From positions 186,001 through 250,000 of the forward strand of contig JAIEAP010000041.1 of NCBI GenBank assembly GCA_029071325.1: a stretch of DNA of 64,000 nt, given 5' to 3'. The notes beneath the pieces are model-generated. The model was not told where the DNA came from, searched no databases, and saw nothing but the letters and a program-made list of their open reading frames with translations. This DNA is from Lachnospiraceae bacterium. Its GTDB lineage: Bacteria; Bacillota; Clostridia; Lachnospirales; Lachnospiraceae. Positions 17,628 through 26,173 of this stretch are shown piece after piece. Both the position numbers and the translations under genes were made by a program. Numbering within the stretch: the stretch's first letter is position 1; the number at the start of each line of letters is the position of its first letter.

Positions 17628-18230
17628 ATGTACATAGTATGTTTGGATCTGGAGGGTGTGCTGGTGCCTGAAATCTGGGTTGCTTTTGCAGAGGCCAGCG
17701 GGATTCCGGAACTGAAGCGGACGACCCGGGACGAGCCGGATTATGATAAGCTGATGAATTGGAGGATTAGCATCTTAAAGGAGCATGGACTGGGATTAAA
17801 GGAAATCCAGGATACCATTGCTACCATTGATCCGATGCCGGGAGCAAAAGAATTTCTGGATGAACTTCGCGCCATGACGCAGGTTATCATTATCAGTGAC
17901 ACGTTTACGCAGTTTGCGAGCCCGCTTATGAAGAAGCTGGGCTGGCCGACGATTTTCTGCAATACGCTGGAGGTGGCGCCGGATGGGGAGATTACCGGAT
18001 TCAAAATGCGCATTGCGGATTCTAAGCTCACCACAGTGAAAGCGCTGCAGTCCATCGGCTATGATACCATTGCCAGCGGAGACAGCTATAATGATCTGGG
18101 GATGATCAAGGCGAGCAAGGCGGGATTCTTATTTAAGAGTACCGATCAGATCAAGGCAGACAATCCGCAGCTGCCGGCGTATGAGACGTATGAGGAACTG
18201 ATGGCGGCAATCAGGGCAGCAATGGAGTAG
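17628..18230 (+). CDS. thrH: Bifunctional phosphoserine phosphatase/homoserine phosphotransferase ThrH
   Basis: 200 residues, a HAD-superfamily protein. It starts MYIVCLDLEGVLVPEIWVAF, the ThrH variant of the DxDG nucleophile motif (DLEG), followed by motif II SDTFTQF and motif IV SGDSYNDLGMIKA. ThrH transfers phosphate from phosphoserine to homoserine or water, linking serine and threonine biosynthesis. The length matches the family. AGGAAAG precedes the ATG. It is monocistronic, with a multi-hairpin segment following. Confidence 0.92.
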   Translation: MYIVCLDLEGVLVPEIWVAFAEASGIPELKRTTRDEPDYDKLMNWRISILKEHGLGLKEIQDTIATIDPMPGAKEFLDELRAMTQVIIISDTFTQFASPLMKKLGWPTIFCNTLEVAPDGEITGFKMRIADSKLTTVKALQSIGYDTIASGDSYNDLGMIKASKAGFLFKSTDQIKADNPQLPAYETYEELMAAIRAAME

Positions 18231-18240
18231 GGGTTAGTAT

Positions 18241-18310
18241 GGTATAATGTCATCAGACATTATACCTGCCGAATGGCATCCGCCGGAGGCGCAGTGACCG
18301 CTTGCGGTCA
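18241..18310 (+). repeat. Three consecutive hairpins between thrH and the NSS transporter gene
   Basis: A perfect 10-bp stem, GGTATAATGT (18241-18250) with ACATTATACC (18257-18266); then TGCC/GGCA at 18267-18278; then TGACCG (18295-18300)/CGGTCA (18305-18310) with a CTTG tetraloop. No poly-T tract follows, so the group is not a plain terminator. Confidence 0.6.
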
Positions 18311-18341
18311 TGGTATTAATATAGTTTAGGAGAGAAAATTT

Positions 18342-19886
18342 ATGGAGAACGGTTCAAGAGACACATGGGCATCCAGGGGTACTTTTATTCTGGCGGCAAT
18401 CGGTTCTGCCGTGGGACTGGGAAATGCATGGAGATTTCCGGGGCTTGCGGCAAAGCACGGCGGGGGGACATATTTGCTGGTATACCTGGTGGCATTATTT
18501 GCCATTGGCATTCCGCTTTTGATGATGGAGGTTTCCATTGCACGCAAATTGCACAAGGGCGCAGGAGAGGCAATGAGGGGCGTCAATAAGAAGACGGAAT
18601 TCGTAGGTTGGGCGGCTACCGCCAATGCTTTTGTTATTGTGACTTATTATGCCATGGTGTTTGCCTGGGTGCTGTTGATGGTGGTGGAAGCTGTGAAGTT
18701 TGCCGATATGACCGGAGATGCAGCGGCAGCAAGTAATTTATTTGCCGAGTCGACCCAGACTACATGGGATGTGCAGGGGTATACCATACCGATTCCTGTG
18801 CTGATCGCGTTGGTGGTGGCATGGATTGCTATTTACTATTGTATCCGTAACGGCGCCCACAGCGTGGGAAAGGTCGTAAAATATACGGTGTTCCTGCCGG
18901 TTCTGCTGCTGCTCTTTATGGCGGTCAAGGGCTGTACCATGGACGGGGCGATGGAAGGTCTTCGGATGTTCTTTGTGCCGGATCTGGCAGCGTTTCGGGA
19001 TGCAAGCCTGTGGATCGATGCGGTGGGACAGGTATTTTACAGCTTGTCCATCATGATGGCGATCATGTTTGCATACGGCTCTTATCTGGATGAAAAGGCC
19101 AATATCGCAGTGGACTGTACGATAATTGCACTGTCGGATGCGGCAGTCAGCGTGTTGTCCGGTATCGTGATGTTTTCTACCATGGGAGGTGTGGGGATGC
19201 TGGATTCCATTTCGGATTCAGGAATTGCAACAGCGTTTGTCATCTATCCCCAGGCCATTGTCAATCTTACAAATGTAGGCTGGTTCAATGCACTGTTTGG
19301 AGTGATTTTCTATCTGATGCTGGCAACCCTTGCCATCGACTCTGCGTTTTCTATCGTGGAGGGGATATCGGCATCCATTGCGGATAAGTTCCGTATCAGT
19401 CCTAGGAAGACTACCAAGGTAATCTGCGCCATAACTGCAGTCATTTCCCTGCTGTATGCAACCAGAGCAGGTCTTGCATGGCTGGATATCGTAGATAACT
19501 GGACGAACCAGATCAATCTGATCGTGATCGGTATTCTGGAATGTATTTCTATTGGCTGGTGCTTTAATATTGATAAGGTGCTGCGCCAGGTGAACCGCAA
19601 TACGGAGCGTTTCAAAATGCCAAGATTGTGGTTCCGTATTTCTATCCGGTATGTAGCGCCGACGGCACTGGCACTGCTCTTTATCTGGAATCTGTATCAT
19701 CTGTTTGTGGATAAGGGAGGACAGTACGGATATGCTCTGTGGGCAGAGTGTCTGGCAGGCTGGCTGGTATCTGCGCTGGTATTTGCCAGCGGCTTCATTA
19801 TGAAGCTGGTGATCCGCCATAAGGAGAAGAGAGGCTTTGTGGAAGCCGAGATCGTCTGGACGGAAGAAGATGAGGCTTCTAAATGA
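18342..19886 (+). CDS. Sodium-dependent neurotransmitter:sodium symporter family transporter
   Basis: 514 residues with about 12 membrane helices. The first helix carries GSAVGLGNAWRFPG, the unwound Na+/substrate binding segment of LeuT-like NSS proteins. Bacterial members take up amino acids with sodium. The ribosome site TTAGGAGAG is close to ATG 18342. The upstream hairpins place it in a separate regulated unit, or attenuate read-through from thrH. The substrate is not evident. Confidence 0.92.
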   Translation: MENGSRDTWASRGTFILAAIGSAVGLGNAWRFPGLAAKHGGGTYLLVYLVALFAIGIPLLMMEVSIARKLHKGAGEAMRGVNKKTEFVGWAATANAFVIVTYYAMVFAWVLLMVVEAVKFADMTGDAAAASNLFAESTQTTWDVQGYTIPIPVLIALVVAWIAIYYCIRNGAHSVGKVVKYTVFLPVLLLLFMAVKGCTMDGAMEGLRMFFVPDLAAFRDASLWIDAVGQVFYSLSIMMAIMFAYGSYLDEKANIAVDCTIIALSDAAVSVLSGIVMFSTMGGVGMLDSISDSGIATAFVIYPQAIVNLTNVGWFNALFGVIFYLMLATLAIDSAFSIVEGISASIADKFRISPRKTTKVICAITAVISLLYATRAGLAWLDIVDNWTNQINLIVIGILECISIGWCFNIDKVLRQVNRNTERFKMPRLWFRISIRYVAPTALALLFIWNLYHLFVDKGGQYGYALWAECLAGWLVSALVFASGFIMKLVIRHKEKRGFVEAEIVWTEEDEASK

Positions 19887-19921
19887 TTCATATAATACGG
19901 TATAAATAAGAGGTGAGGACA

Positions 19922-20770
19922 ATGGTAAAAATTATTGCGGACAGCACCTGCGACCTGTCGGCTGAATTGGTAGAGCGATATGGTATTTCCATTCTGCCCC
20001 TTCACATTCTGTTGCATGAGGAGGAGTATGAGGACGGCAGGAATATTACACCGGAAGAAATTTTCGCGTGGTCGGATGAACACAAGACGACGCCCCGTAC
20101 TTCAGCGCCGTCTATGGAATCGGCGATGGAGATTATGGGAAATCTGCTGCAGGACGGTTCACAGCTGGTGTGCTTTGCAATTTCCGAGGAAATGTCTACT
20201 TCCGCCAATGTGATGCGGCTGGCTGCCGAGGAGTTAAATGCCGAAGATCGTGTCACCGTCATTGATTCCCGGAATCTGTCTACCGGAATCGGACTATTGG
20301 TCATTGAGGCGGCCATTATGGCTCAGAATGGCAAGACAGCAGAGGAAATATACGCCTGCATTCAGGAGCTGATTCCCAAAGTGCGCGCCAGTTTTGTGGT
20401 GGATACGCTGGTGTATCTGCACAGGGGCGGAAGATGCAGCGGGCTGTCCGCCATGCTGGGCAGTGCAATCCGTCTCCATCCCAGAATTGTGGTGGAAGAT
20501 GGCAAGATGAGCAGTGATAAGAAGTACAGAGGTAAAATCAATTCCGTAGTCCTCGCCTATGCGAAGGATCTGGAAGATGCGATGCAAGGCAGCCGGCCGG
20601 ATCGTGTGTTCGTTACACATTCGGGCTGTGATGCCCAGGCAGTGGAGGCGGTGCGCGACTATCTTCGCTCGCTGGATATTTTTGATGAGATACTGGAGAC
20701 CAGAGCGGGAGGCGTGGTGTCCAGCCACTGCGGGCCGGGTACCCTGGGCGTATTGTTCATCGCTAAGTAG
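19922..20770 (+). CDS. DegV family fatty-acid-binding protein
   Basis: 282 residues from ATG 19922, behind GAGGTGAGG; GTG 19913 would put the start inside that site. It begins VKIIADSTCDLS and has the family-typical TSAPS, DSRNLSTGIGLLV and LVYLHRGGRCSG segments. DegV/FakB proteins hold a fatty acid between two domains and present it to the kinase FakA. No fakA lies here. It follows the transporter by 35 bp. Confidence 0.9.
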   Translation: MVKIIADSTCDLSAELVERYGISILPLHILLHEEEYEDGRNITPEEIFAWSDEHKTTPRTSAPSMESAMEIMGNLLQDGSQLVCFAISEEMSTSANVMRLAAEELNAEDRVTVIDSRNLSTGIGLLVIEAAIMAQNGKTAEEIYACIQELIPKVRASFVVDTLVYLHRGGRCSGLSAMLGSAIRLHPRIVVEDGKMSSDKKYRGKINSVVLAYAKDLEDAMQGSRPDRVFVTHSGCDAQAVEAVRDYLRSLDIFDEILETRAGGVVSSHCGPGTLGVLFIAK

Positions 20771-20814
20771 CAGAACAAGTATGTATCGTAACGGGAAGTG
20801 ACAGGTATAAGGAT

Positions 20815-21321
20815 ATGGATAAGGTGCTTCATGAGATTGAGCCTGTATATGATGAGCATGCAAGAGTTTTGATCCTGGGTTCGTTTCCTTCCGTAAAATC
20901 CAGGGAGAGCAGATTCTTCTACGGGCATCCCCAGAACCGGTTCTGGAAGGTTCTGGCTGCACTGACGAAGGAGGCAGTTCCGGTGACGGTGGAGGAGAAA
21001 AGGACGCTGCTGCTGGCGCATCATATCGCTGTATGGGATGTGATCGCAAGCTGCAGCATTGAGGGATCCTCAGACAGCAGTATCCGGGATGTGGTTCCCA
21101 ATGATCTAAACAGGATTCTTCAGGCGGCAAAAATCAGGCAGATTTACTGCAACGGCGGTAAGTCCTATGAATTGTATGGCAGGTTCTGCCGTCCGCTCAC
21201 AGGAAGGGAGGCCGTGAAGCTTCCCAGCACCAGTCCGGCGAATGCCGCCTGTAGTCTGGAACGGCTGATCGAGAAATGGAGTGTGATCGGAGCTGCCATC
21301 AATGAAGAGGCAAAATGGTGA
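20815..21321 (+). CDS. DNA-deoxyinosine (hypoxanthine-DNA) glycosylase, UDG superfamily
   Basis: 168 residues. LILGSFPSVKSRES in the N-terminal region is the GSFPS motif of family 6 HDG enzymes, and PSTSPANA in the C-terminal region is the second active-site motif. The family removes hypoxanthine from DNA produced by adenine deamination. The stop lies 23 bases beyond the stop of the convergent TetR gene, so the two coding regions overlap tail to tail. Confidence 0.88.
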   Translation: MDKVLHEIEPVYDEHARVLILGSFPSVKSRESRFFYGHPQNRFWKVLAALTKEAVPVTVEEKRTLLLAHHIAVWDVIASCSIEGSSDSSIRDVVPNDLNRILQAAKIRQIYCNGGKSYELYGRFCRPLTGREAVKLPSTSPANAACSLERLIEKWSVIGAAINEEAKW

Positions 21322-21826
21322 GGTTGGTGAGCACATCCAAAAAGGCTTCTAATCCGAGTGTGTCGCAGTGTTCCATATAGGCGTAATATGCCCCCTGTAT
21401 CTGGTAGGTCAGCCAGATATTGAAGGGGGCATCGTCTTTTAGATCGGGACGCATCTGAAAAATATATAGCCGGATTTCCTGCTCGATACTCTGGGAGAGT
21501 ACATAGGACTGGGAGCCGGAGAACAGGATATGTATGATGTGCTTCTGGGCATGGAAGGATTCTGTGAGATTCCGGGTGAAGGCCGCGGGATTCTCCCAGA
21601 CGTCCTGAGGACGGGGAATCCCCTTTAAGACACTTCGGATAACCTCCCGCTGCATTACGTCTGACAGGTCATAGATGTCCCGGTAATGCAGATAGAAGGT
21701 CGCTTTGCTGATTTCCGCCAGTTCTGCCAGTTCTTTGACGGTAATACGTTCCAGATCCTTTTTTGCCCGCAGCGCAAGAAATGCGTTGCGGATATTTTTT
21801 TTCGTTTTTTTCTCACGCAGATCCAT
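21299..21826 (-). CDS. TetR/AcrR family transcriptional regulator
   Basis: 175 residues from ATG 21826, preceded by AAGGAGA on this strand. The helix-turn-helix covers about residues 10-50 (TVKELAELAEISKATFYLHY). The C-terminal domain is ligand-binding, of the YsiA/TetR_C_7-like type with a membrane-lipid-like helical bundle; the ligand is unknown. It is divergent from glgB, with 140 bp between the start codons and palindromic sites there, so it may control itself and glgB. Confidence 0.88.
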   Translation of the reverse strand: MDLREKKTKKNIRNAFLALRAKKDLERITVKELAELAEISKATFYLHYRDIYDLSDVMQREVIRSVLKGIPRPQDVWENPAAFTRNLTESFHAQKHIIHILFSGSQSYVLSQSIEQEIRLYIFQMRPDLKDDAPFNIWLTYQIQGAYYAYMEHCDTLGLEAFLDVLTNLTILPLH

Positions 21827-21841
21827 AGATAATCTCCTTGT

Positions 21842-21857
21842 CATTTTTGCAAAAATG
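21842..21857. promoter_or_regulatory. Perfect 16-bp palindrome near the TetR gene start
   Basis: CATTTTTGCAAAAATG reads the same on both strands. It sits just 5' of the tetR ribosome site and could be an operator; the A/T richness reduces the weight. Confidence 0.4.
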
Positions 21858-21919
21858 TCTATTATTTTACCGGATGATCATAATGTAAATAGCATTTAAG
21901 AAACGATTCTGATACTATG

Positions 21920-21948
21920 ATTATAGTAAATTAATAGACTGTAGTCAA
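21920..21948 (-). promoter_or_regulatory. Sigma-A promoter of the TetR gene
   Basis: On the minus strand TTGACT (21948-21943), 17-bp spacer, TATAAT (21925-21920). A small inverted repeat ACTAT/ATAGT (21914-21927) covers the -10 element and a GACT/AGTC palindrome covers the -35, suitable for autorepression. Confidence 0.7.
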
Positions 21949-21966
21949 TTAGAGGAGGAATTGTTT

Positions 21967-23733
21967 ATGGATACCTATGCATTTTATGTAGGGCAGGAGT
22001 TTGAGGCATATCAGTATCTGGGAAGCCATCTGGAGGGGAACGGTGTGGTATTTCGCACCTTTGCGCCCAATATCAGCGGTATTACCGTGGTTCATGAAGG
22101 ACGCGAGGTGCCCATGCACCAGATTCATGACGGCAATTTCTATGAGGCGTGGATCGAGGGGGCAAAGCCCGGTGATCCATACGAATACCGCATGTATTTT
22201 CCGGACGGCAATCACTGTGACCACTGTGATCCTTACGGCTTTGGAATGGAACTGCGTCCCGATCACAGGAGCATTATCCGGGATATGGGAAGCTATACCT
22301 TTCACGACGCGCGCTGGATGAAGCAGAGGAACGACCGAAGGCGGGAAGCGCTGAATATTTACGAACTGCATGCCGGTTCCTGGAGGAAGCCGGGAGATAA
22401 GCCGGATGACTGGTATACCTATGAGGAACTGGGAGAACTGCTGGTTCCTTATCTGAAAGAGGCAGGGTACAATTACATAGAATTCCTGCCCCTGAGCGAG
22501 CATCCCTGCGATGAGAGCTGGGGATATCAGAACACAGGATTTTTTGCGCCTACCAGCCGGTACGGCACAGCAGATCAGCTGAAGAAAATGATCGATCTGC
22601 TGCATCAGAACGATATCGGTGTGATCCTGGACTATGTACCCGTGCATTTTGCGGTGGATTATTATGCGCTGGCACGCTACGATGGTTCCGAGCTTTACGA
22701 GTATCCCAACAGCGATGTTGGCGTCAGTGAGTGGGGAAGCTATAATTTCATGCATTCCAGGGGAGAGGTCAGAAGCTTCCTGCAGTCGGCGGCCAATTAC
22801 TGGCTGAAGGAATATCATTTTGACGGTCTGCGGATGGACGCTATCAGCCGCATCATATACTGGCAGGGAGATGAGCGCCGGGGCGTCAACGGCAATGCGG
22901 TGGATTTCCTGAAGGTGATGAACCGGGGAGTGAAGGAGCGCAATCCCGGCTGTATCCTGATTGCGGAGGATTCTACCAATTTTCCGAATGTAACGGCATC
23001 TGTGGATCAGGGAGGAATGGGCTTTGATTATAAATGGGATATGGGCTGGATGCACGATACGCTGAACTACTTTCAGACAGGACCGGAGTATCGCCCGGAC
23101 AACTATCATAAGCTGACGTTTTCCATGATGTATTACTATAATGAGCGTTATCTGCTGCCCCTGTCCCATGATGAGGTGGTGCATGGCAAGGCCACCATCA
23201 CTCAGAAAATGCATGGGGATTATGAGGGCAAGTTTCCACAGGCGCGCGCCATGTATCTCTATATGATGGTTCATCCCGGCAAGAAGCTGAATTTTATGGG
23301 CAACGAAATCGGCCAGCTCCGGGAGTGGGATGAGAAGCGGCAGCAGGATTGGGATCTGCGCAGCTATCCGGTACACGATGCCTTCTATCGTTACATGTCG
23401 GAGCTGAACCATCAGTATCTGACGCACCCGGCTCTCTGGGAGGGGGACTATGATGGGGATGGATTCCTGTGGGTAGACTGTCATCAGGAATTCAAGAGTG
23501 TTTATGTCATCCAGCGCAAAAGTTCACAGGAAATTCTGGTGGCGCTGTTTAATTTTTCTGCTTGTCCCCAGGAGTATGAGCTGCCGGGCATGAAGGAGAA
23601 GAAGGGAGCCCCGGAAATCCTGCTTAACAGTGATTGGACACGTTTTGGCGGGACTGCGGATGATGATACATCTGTATACCACGACGGGACGTTTTTCCTG
23701 CCGCCTTTCTGCGGAATGCTGGTAAAGCCGTAA
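21967..23733 (+). CDS. glgB: 1,4-alpha-glucan branching enzyme (GH13)
   Basis: 588 residues from ATG 21967, behind AGAGGAGG; TTG 21961 is too close to that site. An N-terminal CBM48-like domain (about 10-110) precedes the GH13 barrel. Catalytic residues are the nucleophile Asp291 (DGLRMDA), the acid/base Glu334 (AEDST) and the stabilising Asp402 (SHDEV). The C-terminal beta domain ends near 588. It is shorter than E. coli GlgB because one N-terminal domain is absent, as in many Firmicutes. It makes alpha-1,6 branches in glycogen. No other glycogen genes are adjacent, which is unusual; the divergent TetR regulator may control it. Confidence 0.9.
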   Translation: MDTYAFYVGQEFEAYQYLGSHLEGNGVVFRTFAPNISGITVVHEGREVPMHQIHDGNFYEAWIEGAKPGDPYEYRMYFPDGNHCDHCDPYGFGMELRPDHRSIIRDMGSYTFHDARWMKQRNDRRREALNIYELHAGSWRKPGDKPDDWYTYEELGELLVPYLKEAGYNYIEFLPLSEHPCDESWGYQNTGFFAPTSRYGTADQLKKMIDLLHQNDIGVILDYVPVHFAVDYYALARYDGSELYEYPNSDVGVSEWGSYNFMHSRGEVRSFLQSAANYWLKEYHFDGLRMDAISRIIYWQGDERRGVNGNAVDFLKVMNRGVKERNPGCILIAEDSTNFPNVTASVDQGGMGFDYKWDMGWMHDTLNYFQTGPEYRPDNYHKLTFSMMYYYNERYLLPLSHDEVVHGKATITQKMHGDYEGKFPQARAMYLYMMVHPGKKLNFMGNEIGQLREWDEKRQQDWDLRSYPVHDAFYRYMSELNHQYLTHPALWEGDYDGDGFLWVDCHQEFKSVYVIQRKSSQEILVALFNFSACPQEYELPGMKEKKGAPEILLNSDWTRFGGTADDDTSVYHDGTFFLPPFCGMLVKP

Positions 23734-23801
23734 CAGACAATTTATAAAACGGTGCAAAGCTGCACATACTATCGAAAAACGATGAGAGAGTGGGTGTGGC
23801 A

Positions 23802-25118
23802 ATGCAGTCTATTTGGACAGAAACGGTAGAATTTGCGCCAAGGTTTGGCGCAGGAGGAACATATCTGTGTGATGTGGTGGTGATAGGCGCAGGCATGACA
23901 GGGCTTCTGACCGCGTACTTTCTGAGAAAGCAGGGGCTGCATGTGGTGGTATTGGAGGCGGACAGGATAGCGGCAGGGCAGACAAGAAACACCACGGCGA
24001 AGATTACCTGTCAGCATGGATTGATCTACGACAGACTGATACAGGAGATAGGAGTTCAGAAGGCGGGGTTATATGCCAGGGCAAATCAGGAGGCGGTGGA
24101 AGCCTACGAACATATCATTCAGCGAAACGGAATTGAATGTGAGTTCGAGAGGCTGCCCGCCTATCTGTACTCTATGGCCGGAGAGGAAGAATTGGTGCGT
24201 GAAGGGCAGGCGGCTTGCAGGCTGGGACTGAATGCAGTCCTGGACCATGAGGCCGGTCTGCCTTTTCCGGTGAGCGCGGCATTGCGCTATGATGGTCAGG
24301 CACAGTTTCATCCGCTGCGTTTTCTCAAAGGGATTACTGACGGATTGGAAATCTACGAGCATTCACCGGTAAAACGGGTCAGAGGGCAGCATGTATGGAC
24401 AGATCATGCTGATTTTACAGCGGATAAGATTGTATTTGCGACACATTATCCCATTCGCAATGTTCCGGGCTTCTATTTCTTAAGGCAGCATCAGGAACGC
24501 AGTTATGTGCTGGCTCTTAAGGGCTGCAAACCTTTACACGGCATGTATTACAGCGCGGATAAAGGCGGACTGTCCCTGCGAAGCAGCGGAGACTTGCTGC
24601 TGTTGGGCGGGGCATCTCACCGCACGGGAAAGCAGACCGTAGGACACCCTTACGACTATCTTCTGCAGAAAGCCCACGAATATTTCCCGGAGGGCAGGGA
24701 GGCCGGCCGATGGTGGGCGCAGGACTGCATGCCACATGACGGAGTTCCTCTCATTGGAAGGTATTCGCGGTATGCCAGGGACTGGTTCGTGGCAACCGGC
24801 TATCAGAAGTGGGGGATGAGCAGCGCTATGGTGGCGGCAAGGCTGCTGTCAGATATGATTTTAGGTAAGAAGAATCCATATGAAGCGGTATTTACTCCCC
24901 AGAGGCTGCGCTGGGCAGGAGCAGGGAATTTCTTCATGGATGTGGGAGCGAGCGTTAAGGGACTTGCGGGAGGTCTCTTTCACCGTCCGCGCTGCACCCA
25001 TATGGGCTGCCGGCTGCATTGGAATGCCGATGAACAGATCTGGGAATGTCCGTGTCATGGTTCCTGCTTTGCGCATGACGGGGAGGTGCTCTGTGAGCCT
25101 GCGCAGAAATCTCTGTAG
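23802..25118 (+). CDS. FAD-dependent oxidoreductase with C-terminal Rieske domain
   Basis: 438 residues from ATG 23802 (GTG 23790 is a possible alternative; the ribosome site is weak). The N-terminal Rossmann motif VVVIGAGMTGLLTAYFLRKQ binds FAD; the amino-acid-oxidase (DAO) fold follows. The last 50 residues carry CTHMGC...CPCHGS, the two Cys-x-His and Cys-x2-His motifs that hold a Rieske [2Fe-2S] cluster. Such proteins transfer electrons to an acceptor; the substrate is unknown. It follows glgB by 68 bp, perhaps as read-through. A terminator-like element follows. Confidence 0.9.
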   Translation: MQSIWTETVEFAPRFGAGGTYLCDVVVIGAGMTGLLTAYFLRKQGLHVVVLEADRIAAGQTRNTTAKITCQHGLIYDRLIQEIGVQKAGLYARANQEAVEAYEHIIQRNGIECEFERLPAYLYSMAGEEELVREGQAACRLGLNAVLDHEAGLPFPVSAALRYDGQAQFHPLRFLKGITDGLEIYEHSPVKRVRGQHVWTDHADFTADKIVFATHYPIRNVPGFYFLRQHQERSYVLALKGCKPLHGMYYSADKGGLSLRSSGDLLLLGGASHRTGKQTVGHPYDYLLQKAHEYFPEGREAGRWWAQDCMPHDGVPLIGRYSRYARDWFVATGYQKWGMSSAMVAARLLSDMILGKKNPYEAVFTPQRLRWAGAGNFFMDVGASVKGLAGGLFHRPRCTHMGCRLHWNADEQIWECPCHGSCFAHDGEVLCEPAQKSL

Positions 25119-25171
25119 AGAAGGGCGCATCATTGCCGTGTTCAAGACAATGGTTATGGCGCGCCCTCTTT
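25117..25171 (+). terminator. Terminator-like inverted repeat after the Rieske gene
   Basis: AGAAGGGCGC near 25123 pairs with GCGCGCCCTCTTT near 25159-25171, with internal CATTG/CAATG arms. The T-run overlaps the -35 element of the next promoter. Confidence 0.5.
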
Positions 25172-25197
25172 ACAAATAGAGAATTTTGTCGTATACT
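25169..25197 (+). promoter_or_regulatory. Sigma-A promoter of the 2-oxoacid oxidoreductase operon
   Basis: TTTACA (25169-25174), 17-bp spacer, TATACT (25192-25197). The transcript start near 25204 is followed at once by a hairpin, where about 12 bases around 25201-25212 pair with about 12 around 25222-25233 using two G-U pairs. About 65 bases then separate it from the first gene. Confidence 0.7.
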
Positions 25198-25297
25198 AAA
25201 ACAGCTGTGTCCTCTTTGGGGATACAGTTGTTTGCAATATACGGACAATCGGCGCAAGTTGTGTGTCCAGGAAATACAATAGAAAGCAGGTCTGAGC

Positions 25298-25870
25298 ATG
25301 AATCATTTAACAGAGATCCGTTGGCACGGAAGAGGAGGACAGGGCGCCAAGACAGCGGCATTGCTGTTGGCGGATGTGGCGTTCAACACGGGAAAGTATG
25401 TGCAGGGCTTTCCAGAATACGGTCCTGAGCGGATGGGAGCCCCCATCACTGCCTATGACCGCATCAGCGACTATGAGATCCGCGTTCATTCCAATATATA
25501 TGAGCCGGACTATGTAGCGGTGGTGGATGATACCTTGCTGCACAGTGTGGATGTTACCCGCGGACTGAAAAAGGAAGGGGCCATTCTGGTAAATACCCAG
25601 AAAAGCAAGGAGGAGATCATTCCGCTGCTGAACGGTTATGAGGGGCAGATTTATATCATCGACGCCCACAAGGTGTGTATGCATACACTGGGCAAATATT
25701 TCCCCAATACCCCCATGCTTGCCGGTATGGTGAAGATTTCCGGTATCATGGAAGAGGAGGTTTTCCTGCGGGAGATGAAGACGTCCTTAGAACACAAATT
25801 TGCCAAAAAGCCGGAGGTGCTGGAGGGAAATATGCAGGCGCTTAAGATGGCATTACAGGAGGTGGTCTGA
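25298..25870 (+). CDS. 2-oxoacid:ferredoxin oxidoreductase, gamma subunit
   Basis: 190 residues. RWHGRGGQGAKTAALLLA at the N-terminus is the GRGGQG motif of the pyruvate/ketoisovalerate oxidoreductase gamma domain, and the later segments FPEYGPERMGAPI and VVDDTLL fit the family. With the next three genes it forms a four-subunit (gamma-delta-alpha-beta) complex that oxidatively decarboxylates a 2-oxoacid to the acyl-CoA, reducing ferredoxin. The substrate (pyruvate, a branched-chain 2-oxoacid or 2-oxoglutarate) cannot be decided from sequence alone. The stop shares a base with the delta-subunit start. Confidence 0.92.
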   Translation: MNHLTEIRWHGRGGQGAKTAALLLADVAFNTGKYVQGFPEYGPERMGAPITAYDRISDYEIRVHSNIYEPDYVAVVDDTLLHSVDVTRGLKKEGAILVNTQKSKEEIIPLLNGYEGQIYIIDAHKVCMHTLGKYFPNTPMLAGMVKISGIMEEEVFLREMKTSLEHKFAKKPEVLEGNMQALKMALQEVV

Positions 25871-26172
25871 TGGGACTGAGTGCAGATAAGATCAATCAGG
25901 AAACAAGATGGCAGGACATGACGCCGGGGCTGCAGATTTATGAGCCAGGCACATCCAAAAGCTTTGAAACAGGTGAGTGGAGAACCGAAACTCCCGTGCT
26001 GGATACCGAGAAATGTAAACAATGCCTTCTGTGCGTGCCGTACTGTCCGGATTCTTCGATTCCGGTGAAGGATGGAAAGAGGCTGGATTTTGATTATGAC
26101 CACTGCAAGGGCTGCGGCATATGTGTCAGTGCATGTCCTTTTGGTGCGATTACCATGAAGGAGGGAAAATAA
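25870..26172 (+). CDS. 2-oxoacid:ferredoxin oxidoreductase, delta subunit
   Basis: 100 residues, a ferredoxin-like subunit with two [4Fe-4S] motifs: CKQCLLCVPYCP and CKGCGICVSACP. It carries electrons from the thiamine diphosphate site to free ferredoxin. The start overlaps the gamma gene end and the alpha gene begins two bases after its stop. Confidence 0.93.
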   Translation: MGLSADKINQETRWQDMTPGLQIYEPGTSKSFETGEWRTETPVLDTEKCKQCLLCVPYCPDSSIPVKDGKRLDFDYDHCKGCGICVSACPFGAITMKEGK

Positions 26173-26173
26173 A

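Noticed and set aside
21949-23484. 511-codon open frame on the minus strand opposite glgB
   Set aside because: glgB has all catalytic motifs on the plus strand and a good ribosome site. The antisense frame has no ribosome site and no recognisable domain. It arises from purine-rich codon use in glgB.
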